A stretch of 64,000 nt of DNA from Methylobacter luteus IMV-B-3098 (GCF_000427625.1 NZ_ATYJ01000014.1:124001-188000); one strand, 5' to 3'. Shown: positions 54,306 through 63,115, numbered from the stretch's first letter. Notes: generated from the sequence alone by a model not told the origin. Numbers and translations: made by a program.

Positions 54306-54343
54306 CTTAGCGTACGATTTTTTCCGAATTCTGTGGCTACCCC
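54306..54343. repeat. Tn501/Tn21-type terminal inverted repeat
   Basis: Read on the minus strand: GGGGTAGCCACAGAATTCGG then AAAAAATCGTACGCTAAG, 38 bp, matching the Tn501 terminal repeat as I remember it except for four or five bases. The outer end is at 54343, so the mer genes and GST to the left are its cargo. Confidence 0.8.
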
Positions 54344-54483
54344 AATAACATCGACTCTTCAGATCAAAACCACAATGGCTTGATTTAGCTGTATTTTGGA
54401 TAGGAGCTTTATTTATCGTGTTACGCAAATATGAGAGCAGGCGCTTACGTCAAAAATGTTCGCAATCGCCTGCTTGGTATTGA

Positions 54484-55680
54484 CTAGCCTTTGATACACA
54501 TCACTTGCCGCAATTGATGCACGATTTCGACTAAGTCGCGTTGCTGTGCCATAACTTGTTCAATATCCTTATACGCGGCCGGTATTTCATCGATCACACC
54601 GCTGTCTTTACGGCATTCAATACCCTGTGTTTGATCGGATAGATCGTCGGCATTGTAACGGCGCTTGGCTTCACTACGACTCATAAGGCGTCCAGCGCCA
54701 TGCGAGCATGAACAAAAGGATTGTTCATTTCCTTTGCCGCGCACGATGTAAGAGCGTGCGCCCATGCTGCCCGGGATAATCCCCATCTCACCTTCGCCAG
54801 CACGAATCGCGCCTTTGCGGGTGACCAGTACCTTGGCATCGAAATGCCATTCCTGTGCGACATAGTTGTGATGGCAGTTAATGACTTCCTTGGTGTAGGT
54901 TAATTTCGGCCATTTTTTATGTAATACCTCGCCGATTAAACGCAGCATTTCGCGGCGATTAGTCATGGCGTAGTCTTGCGCCCAACTGACTGCCAGCAGA
55001 TAATCATCGTAGTGTTTTGAGCCTTCGCGAAAATAAGCTAAGTCTTTATCCGGCAAATTTACAAAATGCTGTCCCATGTCCTTTTTTGCCAGATTGATGA
55101 AATACTCACCAATTACATTGCCAATACCTCGACTGCCGGAATGTAGCATGATCCACACTTGATCGCTTTCATCCAAGCAGAGCTCGATGAAATGATTGCC
55201 ACCACCTAACGTGCCTAACTGACGTATCCAAGTCTGATAGGGCTTTTTTTGCTTGGCATTGACTTTGGGGTGTTTATCCAAAATTTGATGTAGACCCACG
55301 CCAAGCGCGTTAATAGTCGAGCGCTGTGCTTGATCGCTACGGTGCATAGCAAAACCGACCGGCACCGCCGCTTCCAGCGCTAACCGCAATGAACGTAAGC
55401 TGTCTGGCAAATCATTAGCGTTAATCGATAAACGCACAGCGCACATGCCGCAGCCAATATCCACACCGACTGCTGCCGGTATAATCGCTCCCTGCGTCGG
55501 GATCACCGAACCGACCGTTGCCCCTTTGCCGCAATGCACATCGGGCATCACGGCAATATGGCTGTGCACGAAAGGCATGTGCGATAAGTTTAGCAATTGT
55601 TGATAGGCCGCCGGATCAACTTGGTCTGTGTAAATTTTGACCGGCACTTTGCCTTTGGTAATTAAGGTTTGGATTGGCAT
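54484..55680 (-). CDS. rtcB: RNA-splicing ligase RtcB
   Basis: 398 residues. Metal and guanylate site residues are present: GVDIGCGMCAVRLSIN, LGTLGGGNHFIELCLDESD, IMLHSGSRGIGNVIGEY, and the His for GMP attachment in CSCSHGAGRLMSRSEAKRR. RtcB joins 2',3'-cyclic phosphate or 3'-phosphate RNA ends to 5'-OH ends. The ATG overlaps the upstream gene and has AGGAGGTG. It is a paralogue-type RtcB of about 400 residues used in RNA repair. Confidence 0.95.
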   Translation of the reverse strand: MPIQTLITKGKVPVKIYTDQVDPAAYQQLLNLSHMPFVHSHIAVMPDVHCGKGATVGSVIPTQGAIIPAAVGVDIGCGMCAVRLSINANDLPDSLRSLRLALEAAVPVGFAMHRSDQAQRSTINALGVGLHQILDKHPKVNAKQKKPYQTWIRQLGTLGGGNHFIELCLDESDQVWIMLHSGSRGIGNVIGEYFINLAKKDMGQHFVNLPDKDLAYFREGSKHYDDYLLAVSWAQDYAMTNRREMLRLIGEVLHKKWPKLTYTKEVINCHHNYVAQEWHFDAKVLVTRKGAIRAGEGEMGIIPGSMGARSYIVRGKGNEQSFCSCSHGAGRLMSRSEAKRRYNADDLSDQTQGIECRKDSGVIDEIPAAYKDIEQVMAQQRDLVEIVHQLRQVMCIKG

Positions 55681-56090
55681 GATTCACCTCCTGTGTTATT
55701 GCTACCAACGTAATAAAAACTGAGAGCAGGGACTTTTTTACGATGTAAGCTGGCCGCTACCACGCTACGCAGTACCGCTTGACTATGTTTTAACGCAGCT
55801 AAAATGGCTTCGCCATCAGCGTCAACGTTGGTAGAACCAACGTTGACACATAGGCGTTGTTTAGCGGGTTCATACTGTACGGCGAGCACCTCAACGCCTA
55901 ACAAATCGGGGTGCTTACATTCGCCTTCGAGAAATAAACTTAAAGCTCGAAGTGCCTGTTTACTCAGTTGTTGATCTTTACGCGCCTGTCGTTTAACTTG
56001 GTCGCGTTGTTCGAAATGAGGCGCTAGACCATCGCCTTCGCGCCATTCTGCGCACAACAAACGTGTGCGGTTAGATTGATGTGTTTTCAT
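55662..56090 (-). CDS. RbfA-like protein coupled to rtcB
   Basis: 142 residues from ATG 56090. The middle and end resemble ribosome-binding factor A: LGVEVLAVQYEPAKQRLCVN, ILAALKHSQAVLRSVVAASL, HRKKVPALSFYYV. It overlaps rtcB by 19 bp. RbfA binds the 30S subunit during maturation, so the pair may repair or tag damaged ribosomal RNA; this is inference. I am moderately sure of the RbfA link. Confidence 0.65.
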   Translation of the reverse strand: MKTHQSNRTRLLCAEWREGDGLAPHFEQRDQVKRQARKDQQLSKQALRALSLFLEGECKHPDLLGVEVLAVQYEPAKQRLCVNVGSTNVDADGEAILAALKHSQAVLRSVVAASLHRKKVPALSFYYVGSNNTGGESCQSKP

Positions 56091-56189
56091 AAACTTCCAC
56101 AAAGCCTATCCGAAACCTGCAGCCTAACGGCAATAGCAAGCACTGACCGGAGTCGGCCAAAAATTAAAATAAGGGATTAATGCGGAAGC

Positions 56190-56262
56190 CCGATCCTGAT
56201 GATCGGATTAATTACCGACCGGTAAAGGATGCGAGGCTTAAGCGCGTTGCAAAATCGAACAT
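56190..56262 (-). promoter_or_regulatory. Candidate leader peptide and hairpin upstream of rbfA-like/rtcB
   Basis: A 16-residue frame (56262 down to 56212; MFDFATRLSLASFTGR) has AGGAGG seven bases before its ATG. It is followed at once by the hairpin CCGATC/GATCGG (56190..56206). Leader peptide plus hairpin before an operon suggests translation-linked control. Confidence 0.35.
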
Positions 56263-56286
56263 ACAGCCTCCTTCGATGGGTTGGTG

Positions 56287-56737
56287 AGTGAAATAGATGT
56301 TCAGTTTAGTAAACTGGACTACGGATGTCAAAATATTGTGCTGCTTCGATATACAGTTTGCGTTTAGATGGAAATCGCTAAATTTATTGTCTAGTTGAGC
56401 GGGACGGGGGTTATCAACCCCGCCCTGAACGTTTGAAACCAGCGTGAAATAAGGAAACGTTAGGGGAGCAAGTTGAATAACCTGCCCAGCTTCCTAATGA
56501 CAGCTTTCCGTTTTGCAGCCAACATACGCAGAAATCCTTGAATGTCTTCAATTGGCACGATTTCGTCAGTCAGTCCACAGGCTAAAAACGACCTTTTCCG
56601 GTCATTCGATATCAGTACATACAAACTCAAGCCGCAGACTTATCTGTATGTCATCCTGATCAACTGCCAGCAGGGAGCTGGGTCGCTTGCTCAGGAAGGG
56701 CGCGTTCGCGCTGCGGACGCGAACACGCTAGCTGTAC
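56287..56737. other. Intergenic region, no supported gene
   Basis: A possible 67-codon frame at 56542..56745 (MSSIGTISSVSPQAKNDLFR...) resembles no family I know and lacks a good ribosome binding site. A short hairpin CGTTCGCG...CGCGAACACG lies near 56702..56726. Otherwise nothing recognised. Confidence 0.25.
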
Positions 56738-56786
56738 CTCATTAGTCAATCGGCTGGCAAATGGTCCCTGCTGATTGACTAATGAG
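56738..56786. terminator. Perfect 14-bp inverted repeat
   Basis: CTCATTAGTCAATC at 56738..56751 and GATTGACTAATGAG at 56773..56786 with a 21-base loop; AAAGCAGTTTTTG follows on the plus strand. Terminator or mobile-element hairpin. Confidence 0.4.
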
Positions 56787-56867
56787 AAAGCAGTTTTTGA
56801 AGCCATGTTTTCCCTGCTTGTCTTTACCTATGATTTTCATAAATTGTTGCGGCAAGTCTTTCCAGGC

Positions 56868-57538
56868 TCATTGCTGACCATCGTTTCTGATTTTTGCCAC
56901 GAAGACATCACTATTGCCACCGAACGCTGGTTGTAAAGCGCTCACGGTCGGGAAATCGGGCGAGTTGGTACTTCCTGTCACATAGGCCTGGCCTCGCAGA
57001 TCCACGGCGATGCCTGAGCCATCATCATGACCACTGCCACCCAAGTAGGTGGAATAGCGCAGCGACCCGCCATCAGCCGTAAACTGAGCAACAAAGGCAT
57101 CACCGTAGCCACCATCGAAAGTGGACTGGAAAGCATTCTTGGTCGGGAAGTTGGGCGAGTCGGTATGTCCCGTTACAACGGCTTGCCCCCGCCGATCCAC
57201 GGCGATACTGGAACCGTTCTCACTACCACTGCCACACCCAGAAAGGTGGAATAGCTCAGAGCCCTGCCATCGGCCGTCAGCTTGGCTATAAAGGCATCTC
57301 CTCGGCCATATTCAGAGTTGCCGCCGAAGGCTGGCTGCACAGGCTTCACAGTCGGAAAGTCGGTTGAACTGGTCGATCCCGTTACATAGGCTTGGCCCCA
57401 CCGATCCACGGCGATACTTAAGCCTACATCTCCCCCGTTGCCACCCAGATAGGTGGAATAGCGTAAGTCCGCACCATTGGCCGTGAGTTGGGCCACTACA
57501 GTTAGGAGTTTGCCATGAACCCCAATACTGATGATCAA
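56868..57538 (-). pseudogene. SBBP beta-propeller protein remnant
   Basis: Repeated units such as LRYSTYLGGNGGDVGLSIAV, DRWGQAYVTGSTSSTDFPTV and GGSGHDDGSGIAVDLRGQAY are SBBP repeats of exported beta-propeller proteins. Between the units one frameshift near 57230 breaks the frame (YSTFLGVAVV instead of the usual LGGxGSD). The N terminus is lost at 57538, where integrase sequence begins on the other strand. Confidence 0.7.
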
Positions 57539-57801
57539 GGGCCATTATCCTGCAGCAGAAAACGCACCGGCCTATTCAGTTCGAGATAATCGGGCAGGCC
57601 CGGGATTCGCTTGAAGCCTGGATCGCCCAAGCCAAGTTGAAACCCGAGCGATATCTTTTTCCGAGTCGAATTCATAAATCGCCGCATCTTTCTACTCGGC
57701 AATACGCCCGAATAGTTGAACACTGGGTGAAGTCGATTGGTCTCGATCCAGCCGCCTATGGAACTCGCACTTTGCGGAGAACCAAAGCCACACTCATTTA
57801 C

Positions 57802-59250
57802 CTGATGACGCCGTAAAGCCTCGTCGTTCAGGGCGAGGATGTAAGGCGGAAGTGAAATATACCTCCCATTTCAATTAATATATCAGGTGTATAATCACTA
57901 AATATATAAACTCTAGTTTTCCATTATTTTCTGGGTCAGTATAATTAAATTGTGAAACGATTGCAGGGCTATCAATTCAAGCTGGAACCTAAATCCAAAT
58001 ACCTAGCGCATTTGAATCAGGCTTTGGGCGCTAATCGTTTTGTCTGGAATAAACTGCTGGCGATGAACCTGGCAAGATTGGCCAATAAACAGCCGATCCT
58101 CTGGTATTATGAAATGTGCTGGTTCATCACCCTCTGGAAACAGTCGGAAGAGTACGCTTTCCTGCGTGAAGCGCCGTCACAATCCTTGCAGCAAACAGCC
58201 AAGGCCCTGGCTCGCGCCTTCAAGGACGCCTTCGACAAAACCCAGCCGAACAAGCATATCCCCGTGTTCAAAAAGGCCGGCAAGAATGAAGCCGGCATCC
58301 GTTATCCGCAAGGGTTTGCCCTGGATGAACCCAATCAGGTTGTTCAACTGCCGAAACTGGGCTGGGTTAAATACCGCCGCAGCCGGCACATAACCGGTAC
58401 GGTCAAAAACGTCACTGTCAGCCGCACTGCCGGCCATTATACCTTGTCGATACAAACCGAACGCGAGGTGGAGCCACCGGTTCATCCGGCCCAAAGCGCT
58501 GTCGGCATCGGTCTGGGCGTCAAAAACTTTGCCGCCTTATCCGATGGCAAGTTTATTGCCGGCCCCAACAGTTTTAAACGCCATCAGCAGCCATTAGCCA
58601 AGCTGCAACGGCAGCTGGCTAGAAAGCAAAAGTTCTCCGCCAACTGGCAGAAGCAACGAGCCAAGATCACCCGTCTGCAGGCGCATATTGCCGCCGCCCG
58701 TCTGGATTTCCTGCACAAGACCTCAACCCGGCTCAGCAAAAGCCACGCGATGATCGCGGTCGAGGATCTGAAGGTAGCGAACATGACCCAAAGCAGCAGA
58801 GGCACGAGAGAGGCGCCCGGCCAACAGGTCAGGCAGAAATCAGGCTTGAACCGGGCTATTCTGGATCAGGGCTGGGGTGAGTTCAGGCGGCAGTTGGAGT
58901 ACAAGCAGCACTGGCAGGGTGGCTGGATGGTCGCGGTCCCGCCCCAGGGAACCAGCCAGCATTGTCCCGACTGCAAGCAGTCCAGCCGGGCTAACCGGCA
59001 AACCCAGGCGACATTTGTCTGCGTGAACTGCGGTTATGCCGATCATGCCGATACGGTCGGGGCTATCAATGTACTGGACAGGGCCATCGCGCTGTTGTCC
59101 TGGAAACCCAAACAAAAACCGCAGGACTTTGCGGGGTTCGTCTGTGAAGTGAACGGTGCCGTTTCGGCCGTCAGCAGCAGAAACCAGCTCAGTGCCGTCT
59201 TTTGATGGCACCCGGGGAATCCTCATCCTTCAGGGTGAGGAGGAAGTCAA
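57802..59250 (+). mobile_element. tnpB-only IS605-family element (IS1341-like)
   Basis: Inserted behind TTTAC (57797..57801) in the integrase gene. The left end holds the hairpin CCTCG...CGAGG (57815..57835), as in the other IS605 copy. The right end has CCTCA...TGAGG and ends GGAAGTCAAG at 59250. No tnpA, so it would need one in trans, such as that at 39238. Confidence 0.75.
57952..59205 (+). CDS. TnpB-family protein with a lost RuvC aspartate
   Basis: 417 residues from a GTG. Zinc finger CPDCKQS ... CVNCGY, Glu271 in HAMIAVEDLKVANM, Asp367 in DHADTVGAINVL. The first RuvC Asp is Gly187: SAVGIGLGVKNFAALSDG, where the other copy has GIDMG. GGT instead of GAT at 58510..58512 is a one-base change. 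So it should bind its guide RNA but not cut DNA. It could be a simple dead copy or act as an RNA-guided binder, as TldR proteins do. Confidence 0.9.
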   Translation: MKRLQGYQFKLEPKSKYLAHLNQALGANRFVWNKLLAMNLARLANKQPILWYYEMCWFITLWKQSEEYAFLREAPSQSLQQTAKALARAFKDAFDKTQPNKHIPVFKKAGKNEAGIRYPQGFALDEPNQVVQLPKLGWVKYRRSRHITGTVKNVTVSRTAGHYTLSIQTEREVEPPVHPAQSAVGIGLGVKNFAALSDGKFIAGPNSFKRHQQPLAKLQRQLARKQKFSANWQKQRAKITRLQAHIAAARLDFLHKTSTRLSKSHAMIAVEDLKVANMTQSSRGTREAPGQQVRQKSGLNRAILDQGWGEFRRQLEYKQHWQGGWMVAVPPQGTSQHCPDCKQSSRANRQTQATFVCVNCGYADHADTVGAINVLDRAIALLSWKPKQKPQDFAGFVCEVNGAVSAVSSRNQLSAVF

Positions 59251-59567
59251 GTGCAGTTCAGCTATTGCTGGGTCATACCAAACTTGAAAGTACAGTCAGA
59301 TATCTGGGTATCGAGGTCGATGATGCCCTTGGAATATCTGAGCAAACTGAAATCTGGTATTTTTAACTCAATCAGTGACCGCTTTCTAGCAGTCACTTGG
59401 GAAACTGCAAAAAGTAAGAAACCGACCCCTATCTGCCGGCCAGGTTATCTTATTGAAAGACTGAAATTCCCCCCATTCCAGCTATTGCGGTTTGGTTTGT
59501 GAATAGTGCAATATAGAGCACCGTCGCAATATGGTGGTTAAAAGCTGCATAGAAAAACGAGAGACCA

Positions 59568-60053
59568 ATGAAAATTTTGATAGCTGCAATGATTATTTCT
59601 TTCGCAGGTTCTGCATTAGCTCAGGATAAAATCGATCGCATGAGCGCTGTTAACATGGAATCGTTTACGCCGGATACGGTTAAGTGGAATGACGAACCGA
59701 TACTCCCAAAAGGCGCCCAAAGTGTAGTTCTAGTTGGTGACCCAGACAAAGCAGGAGTTTTTATAGCTTGGCTGAAATTTCCGTCCAATTATCCAATTCC
59801 ACCACACATTCATCCATTTACAGAGGTAATTACAGTTCTGCGCGGCAAATTAGGAAATGGCATGGGTGAAACCTTCGACATGAAGAAGGGTGAGATGCTT
59901 AAAACAGGTTCCAGCTTTGTGTTACCCGCTGGCCACACTCATTATGTCTGGACAACTGATGAGGAAACAATCGTGCAACTAATTGCCACTGGGCCATGGG
60001 GCATTACTTATACGAATCCTACTCATGATCCACGCAAGAAGCGACTCAAATAA
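59568..60053 (+). CDS. Exported cupin protein (possible integron cassette)
   Basis: 161 residues with a signal peptide (MKILIAAMIISFAGSALAQD). Cupin motif 1: YPIPPHIHPFTEVITVLRGK; motif 2: GSSFVLPAGHTHYVWTTDEE. Metal-binding His residues are intact. The stop is 3 bp before an attC-like site, so the gene has the form of a mobile gene cassette. Only distantly like the cupin at 45535. Confidence 0.88.
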   Translation: MKILIAAMIISFAGSALAQDKIDRMSAVNMESFTPDTVKWNDEPILPKGAQSVVLVGDPDKAGVFIAWLKFPSNYPIPPHIHPFTEVITVLRGKLGNGMGETFDMKKGEMLKTGSSFVLPAGHTHYVWTTDEETIVQLIATGPWGITYTNPTHDPRKKRLK

Positions 60054-60055
60054 GC

Positions 60056-60122
60056 GCATAACAAACAATTGCAGTTGAAATGCTACGCATTGCATCGGTT
60101 TCACCTGAATTGAACGTTAAGT
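60056..60122 (+). other. Candidate integron attC site
   Basis: Starts GCATAACAAACAATTGCAG and ends CTGAATTGAACGTTAAGT. The arms CAATTGCAG and CTGAATTG pair with one unpaired C, the hallmark extrahelical base of attC. Length 67 bp. Same direction as the cupin gene. Confidence 0.55.
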
Positions 60123-60177
60123 GAGCTTTTGTAACTATAAAGTAGCCGTTCAGAAATACACATTGACCGGCAGAAAA

Positions 60178-60557
60178 GGGTCGCTATGTTAAGCTTAACA
60201 TAGCGACCCCTATGTGTAGTTTCAAACTATGTGCAGTATAACTATCGACGGCAGGTTAGCTCTTGCATCGGGACGAAAGCATCTATACATAGTTTCCGCT
60301 CCTGAAGGAACACCATCAGCGCATCACTTGATAGGAAATCGCTCATTTTTTATATTTTGGCTCTTGGGTTCGTGCCAATTTCTAACTTTTTTGAGGCAAG
60401 CCAGTCTCGACGTATCGAAGCGAGAGATTTCGGTTTCAGAACAATAGCAAAAACTATGTTTAGCTACTAGGCTTTCAGCTTCCTTATAAGCCAATATAAT
60501 TGCGGCTCTCGGCCAGCAAATTTTATCGCACTATACATAGTTTGAAACTACACATAG
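60178..60557. repeat. MITE-like repeat element, copy 2
   Basis: Begins with the same perfect 32-bp palindrome as 20740..20771, followed by CTATGTGTAGTTTCAAACTA (60210..60231) whose exact complement ends the element at 60536..60557. GACCGG stands before both copies (20731 and 60165). No gene inside. Confidence 0.7.
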
Positions 60558-60638
60558 TGGCCGATTTGAGCTGGTCGCGGCTACCTTAAACCGTCTCATT
60601 TCGACCATAAATCCAATCTTGATAGTTATCCTGTTTTT

Positions 60639-61871
60639 CTAGCTTTTATCGCAACCCAACGGAATGATCCAGGACTGGCTGGGTTTGTCATGCTTGGCAT
60701 AGTCAGCCACGGGTATGACTTCACCCGTTATATGCTCCAGTTCATCAACGGTCACTAGATACTGATCGAGACGATCTCGAGTGGCCTCCTGGCTATTGGG
60801 AACAATCCAGGCAATCGCCTGTTCATCCTGCCCCGTTCCTCTGATAATGACTTTCCAAAAAGCATCCGGTGTTTTAACCGCGTGTGACTGGACGAAATAA
60901 TCATCGGCTGGGTTATTGCCCCAGATCACGCCACCGATCACTAATAGCTCATCAATGTCCCTGTAGCATTCAATAATCTCTTCGGTTTGCAGCCAAGCAC
61001 CTCTATTCATATTGGCGGCCTGCGGCAGAATATTGGTCATGGTATTCGTGGCCTTGATCGCCTCGTCTGACATATCCAGATGATTGGCAGGCACCAGATG
61101 GCCTCTATCGTAATTCATGCCATAGGTGCTGGCACTGGTTTGCTGACAGTCAGCCGGAACATGCGGATCGAGAAAGAAACTATCATAACGTGGTGCGCTA
61201 CCAATATCATGTTGAGCCACATACTGAAATTTTGTGGCACCTCGTCGAGAACAATCCAGCCAGACCGTGAAACCCGGATAATCGAGTCTCAAGCTCGGTT
61301 GTGCTTCCCAAGCCAGGATGGCGCTCCGATAGTCAGCCACGTTACCAACGGCTGTCAGCACATTGCCCGTATACGGCCCCAGGATGAAAATGTCACCGGA
61401 AGGGTCAATGCCTAGATAATTGCCATTGGCCGGATAGTAGCGATAGTGATACTGCTGATACTGTCCCTCTGTTCCCGTACCATTGAAAACGCCGGGCAAG
61501 TTGGCTTCCTCATAGGCGAACATACGCTCATCAGTTATGGGTCTTTGCGTGGCTTCCCAGTCCGTGATAGCACTGACGTAATCAGTCACGGAACCCACGG
61601 CTGTCAGCGCATCATTGCTATAGGGACCCAGGACGAAAATGTCACCCACTGCATTAATGCCTAAATAATTGCCACTGGCCGGATAGTAGCGATAGAGATA
61701 TTGCTGATATTGTCCGGCTGTTCCGGCACCGGTGAAAAGGCTCGGGAAATTGGCTTCGGCATAGGCGAATACCCGACTATTGGCTGGAGATTCTGTCGAC
61801 GTAACCGCTGAGGCGAGTGAGGAAAAAAACAGCCCCAACAGGATGAAAAAACGGATGATGTATTGGTGCAT
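60639..61871 (-). CDS. Exported DNA/RNA non-specific endonuclease (NUC family)
   Basis: 410 residues from ATG 61871 with AAGGAAG upstream; signal peptide MHQYIIRFFILLGLFFSSLA. Two similar N-terminal repeats of about 75 residues follow (FAYAEANFPSLFTGAGTAGQ, RYYPASGNYLGINAVGDIFV and FAYEEANLPGVFNGTGTEGQ, RYYPANGNYLGIDPSGDIFI). The nuclease domain has MNYDRGHLVPANHLDMSDEA, the DRGH motif, and TNILPQAANMNRGAW. It should degrade DNA and RNA outside the cell or in the periplasm. A paralogue begins at 63331. Confidence 0.92.
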   Translation of the reverse strand: MHQYIIRFFILLGLFFSSLASAVTSTESPANSRVFAYAEANFPSLFTGAGTAGQYQQYLYRYYPASGNYLGINAVGDIFVLGPYSNDALTAVGSVTDYVSAITDWEATQRPITDERMFAYEEANLPGVFNGTGTEGQYQQYHYRYYPANGNYLGIDPSGDIFILGPYTGNVLTAVGNVADYRSAILAWEAQPSLRLDYPGFTVWLDCSRRGATKFQYVAQHDIGSAPRYDSFFLDPHVPADCQQTSASTYGMNYDRGHLVPANHLDMSDEAIKATNTMTNILPQAANMNRGAWLQTEEIIECYRDIDELLVIGGVIWGNNPADDYFVQSHAVKTPDAFWKVIIRGTGQDEQAIAWIVPNSQEATRDRLDQYLVTVDELEHITGEVIPVADYAKHDKPSQSWIIPLGCDKS

Positions 61872-62300
61872 GGTACTTCCTTGAAGTTTTTTATTTATTA
61901 TTTTCTTTTTCATGGATCATGATCGGCAATTCCAGCATTACCCTAGCAAAGCCTGGCGCTTACCTGATCTTCTGGATTGATAAGCTTTGTCTAAATCGTC
62001 ATGATCTGAGGCGGATATATTACACTATCTCTCAAACTCAGCTGATCAATTCCTGTCCTACTGGTTTTTTAAACGGGATAACAACTGAAGATAGCTTAAA
62101 CTGGCGGGTTTTGGCACCAAGCTGGCATTGAGCTGTCGTAAAACACTTGTTTTCCGACCGCACTGCTCAGGCGTTCAAAACAGGCGCATCGTCGCGCTAA
62201 AAATGTACGGAAAACCCTCTCGTAATCTGCTACCGTGCGGAAACTTCAACTCAAGGGTTTTCCGCTTATGTTAGTCAGTGATGCGACTATGCTGAATTAA
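61872..62300. other. Intergenic region, no gene recognised
   Basis: No open frame with convincing features. An imperfect dyad of GAAAACC/GGTTTTCC type lies near 62210..62265. It ends at a Tn3 transposase scrap. Confidence 0.3.
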
Positions 62301-62415
62301 CCCTTGTTGATTCAGGAGCATGTGAACCCGTATGGACGGCTCGATCTCGACATGATCGCCGACTCAATGCTATGATCGAAATGGAGGCTGGTAACACGGA
62401 TGTTGGGTCTACCCC
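62301..62415 (+). pseudogene. Tn3 transposase C-terminal scrap with its terminal repeat
   Basis: PLLIQEHVNPYGRLDLDM to a TGA at 62373 matches the end of the remnant at 51344..51860, and the next 40 bp (to CCCC at 62415) match 51863..51900. A second trace of the same Tn3-family element. Confidence 0.6.
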
Positions 62416-62769
62416 AAGTTGGCTTGACAAGCGCTTGTGATTATCTAAGCTTTGAATAGCTATGGGAGTTCTCGGAAATAACCAATACCGAGGAACTGTC
62501 CTGTCCTTCAGTTATGAAGCTCCCATAGGCTTTTTAATTGTAGGTATTGTTGTTCATACAATTATCCGTATATCAGTAAATTTTGGGGCGCTTTCGCGGG
62601 AGCGAAAACCGGATGCTCTTCCGAGCTCGCTATTCGCCCAGTTGTGCAGATTTAAGTCGTTTTTTGCCGACCAATCTGCTTCAAATCAAAAAATTGCCAG
62701 TGGCCGCTTTTAAATCGTTCCTGGCAGCTGTGTTGATTGGTCTACACATCAGTACACCGTAGCATAGAC
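62416..62769. other. Spacer between transposon ends
   Basis: An 83-codon frame (62462..62713, MGVLGNNQYRGTVLSFSYEA...) has no family I know. CTATGGGAG (62459) and CTCCCATAG (62519) form a weak dyad. No supported gene. Confidence 0.25.
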
Positions 62770-62806
62770 GCTAACGTACCATTTTTTCCTAATTCTGCGA
62801 TTCCCC
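62770..62806. repeat. Tn3-family terminal inverted repeat, third copy
   Basis: On the minus strand GGGGAATCGCAGAATTAGGA and then AAAAATGGTACGTTAGC, 37 bp, one base shorter than the copies at 8349 and 54306. The outer end is at 62806, inside umuC. Confidence 0.6.
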
Positions 62807-62960
62807 TTATAAGACGCTGAGATGGCCGGTCACCGACTGCTGGCTCCGGAGCTTTTCGGCGGCCCGGCTGGCGAATTCGGCTAACGCTTCGGACAATTCC
62901 CGGTATTCCGTTAACCGGCGGCTGAAACTGCGCGAGCAGACGATCTGCTGCTTGTCCGGC
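62807..62960 (-). pseudogene. UmuC (DNA polymerase V) internal remnant
   Basis: The minus strand reads PDKQQIVCSRSFSRRLTEYR, ELSEALAEFASRAAEKLRSQ, QSVTGHLSVL, a stretch of UmuC near its little-finger domain. It is cut by the Tn402-like end at 62961 on one side and by the Tn3-type end at 62806 on the other. Confidence 0.65.
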
Positions 62961-63010
62961 TGTCACTTTTCAAAGCCGATGTCAGTGGATTGTCAAAGCC
63001 GATGTCAGCA
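62961..63010. repeat. Tn402-like transposon left end
   Basis: TGTCACTTTTCAAAGCCGAT then GTCAGTGGATTGTCAAAGCC and GATGTCAGC, nearly the right end of the mini element at 51343. It points rightward, so the element includes the nuclease at the window edge. Confidence 0.55.
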
Positions 63011-63115
63011 AAAATCAAGAGTGTAGAGTAAGTCGCAAAACTTCAAATTTTCGCGACAATCTATTCATACTGAGAGATTGAGACGCAGTCGAATGGAAAC
63101 AACCCAGTGTCATCA

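Larger units (their letters stand above)
57544..59366 (+). pseudogene. Tyrosine recombinase split by an IS605-type element
   Basis: The first piece (57544..57801) reads QQKTHRPIQFEIIGQARDSL, FPSRIHKSPHLSTRQYARIV, YGTRTLRRTKATLIY. The second (about 59251..59366) reads AVQLLLGHTKLESTVRYLGI, EVDDALGISEQTEIWYF. Together they give RTLRRTK, GHTKLESTVRYLG with the nucleophile Tyr, the catalytic end of a phage-type integrase. The N-terminal Arg part is gone. The tnpB element at 57802..59250 sits between. Confidence 0.75.

Noticed and set aside
56181-56262. tRNA-like or Y-RNA-like gene upstream of the rtcB operon
   Set aside because: I looked for a T-arm and acceptor stem because some rtcB operons carry such RNAs; only a short hairpin and a small frame are present.
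62462-62713. 83-residue plus-strand frame
   Set aside because: No recognisable domain or good start site, located between two transposon ends.
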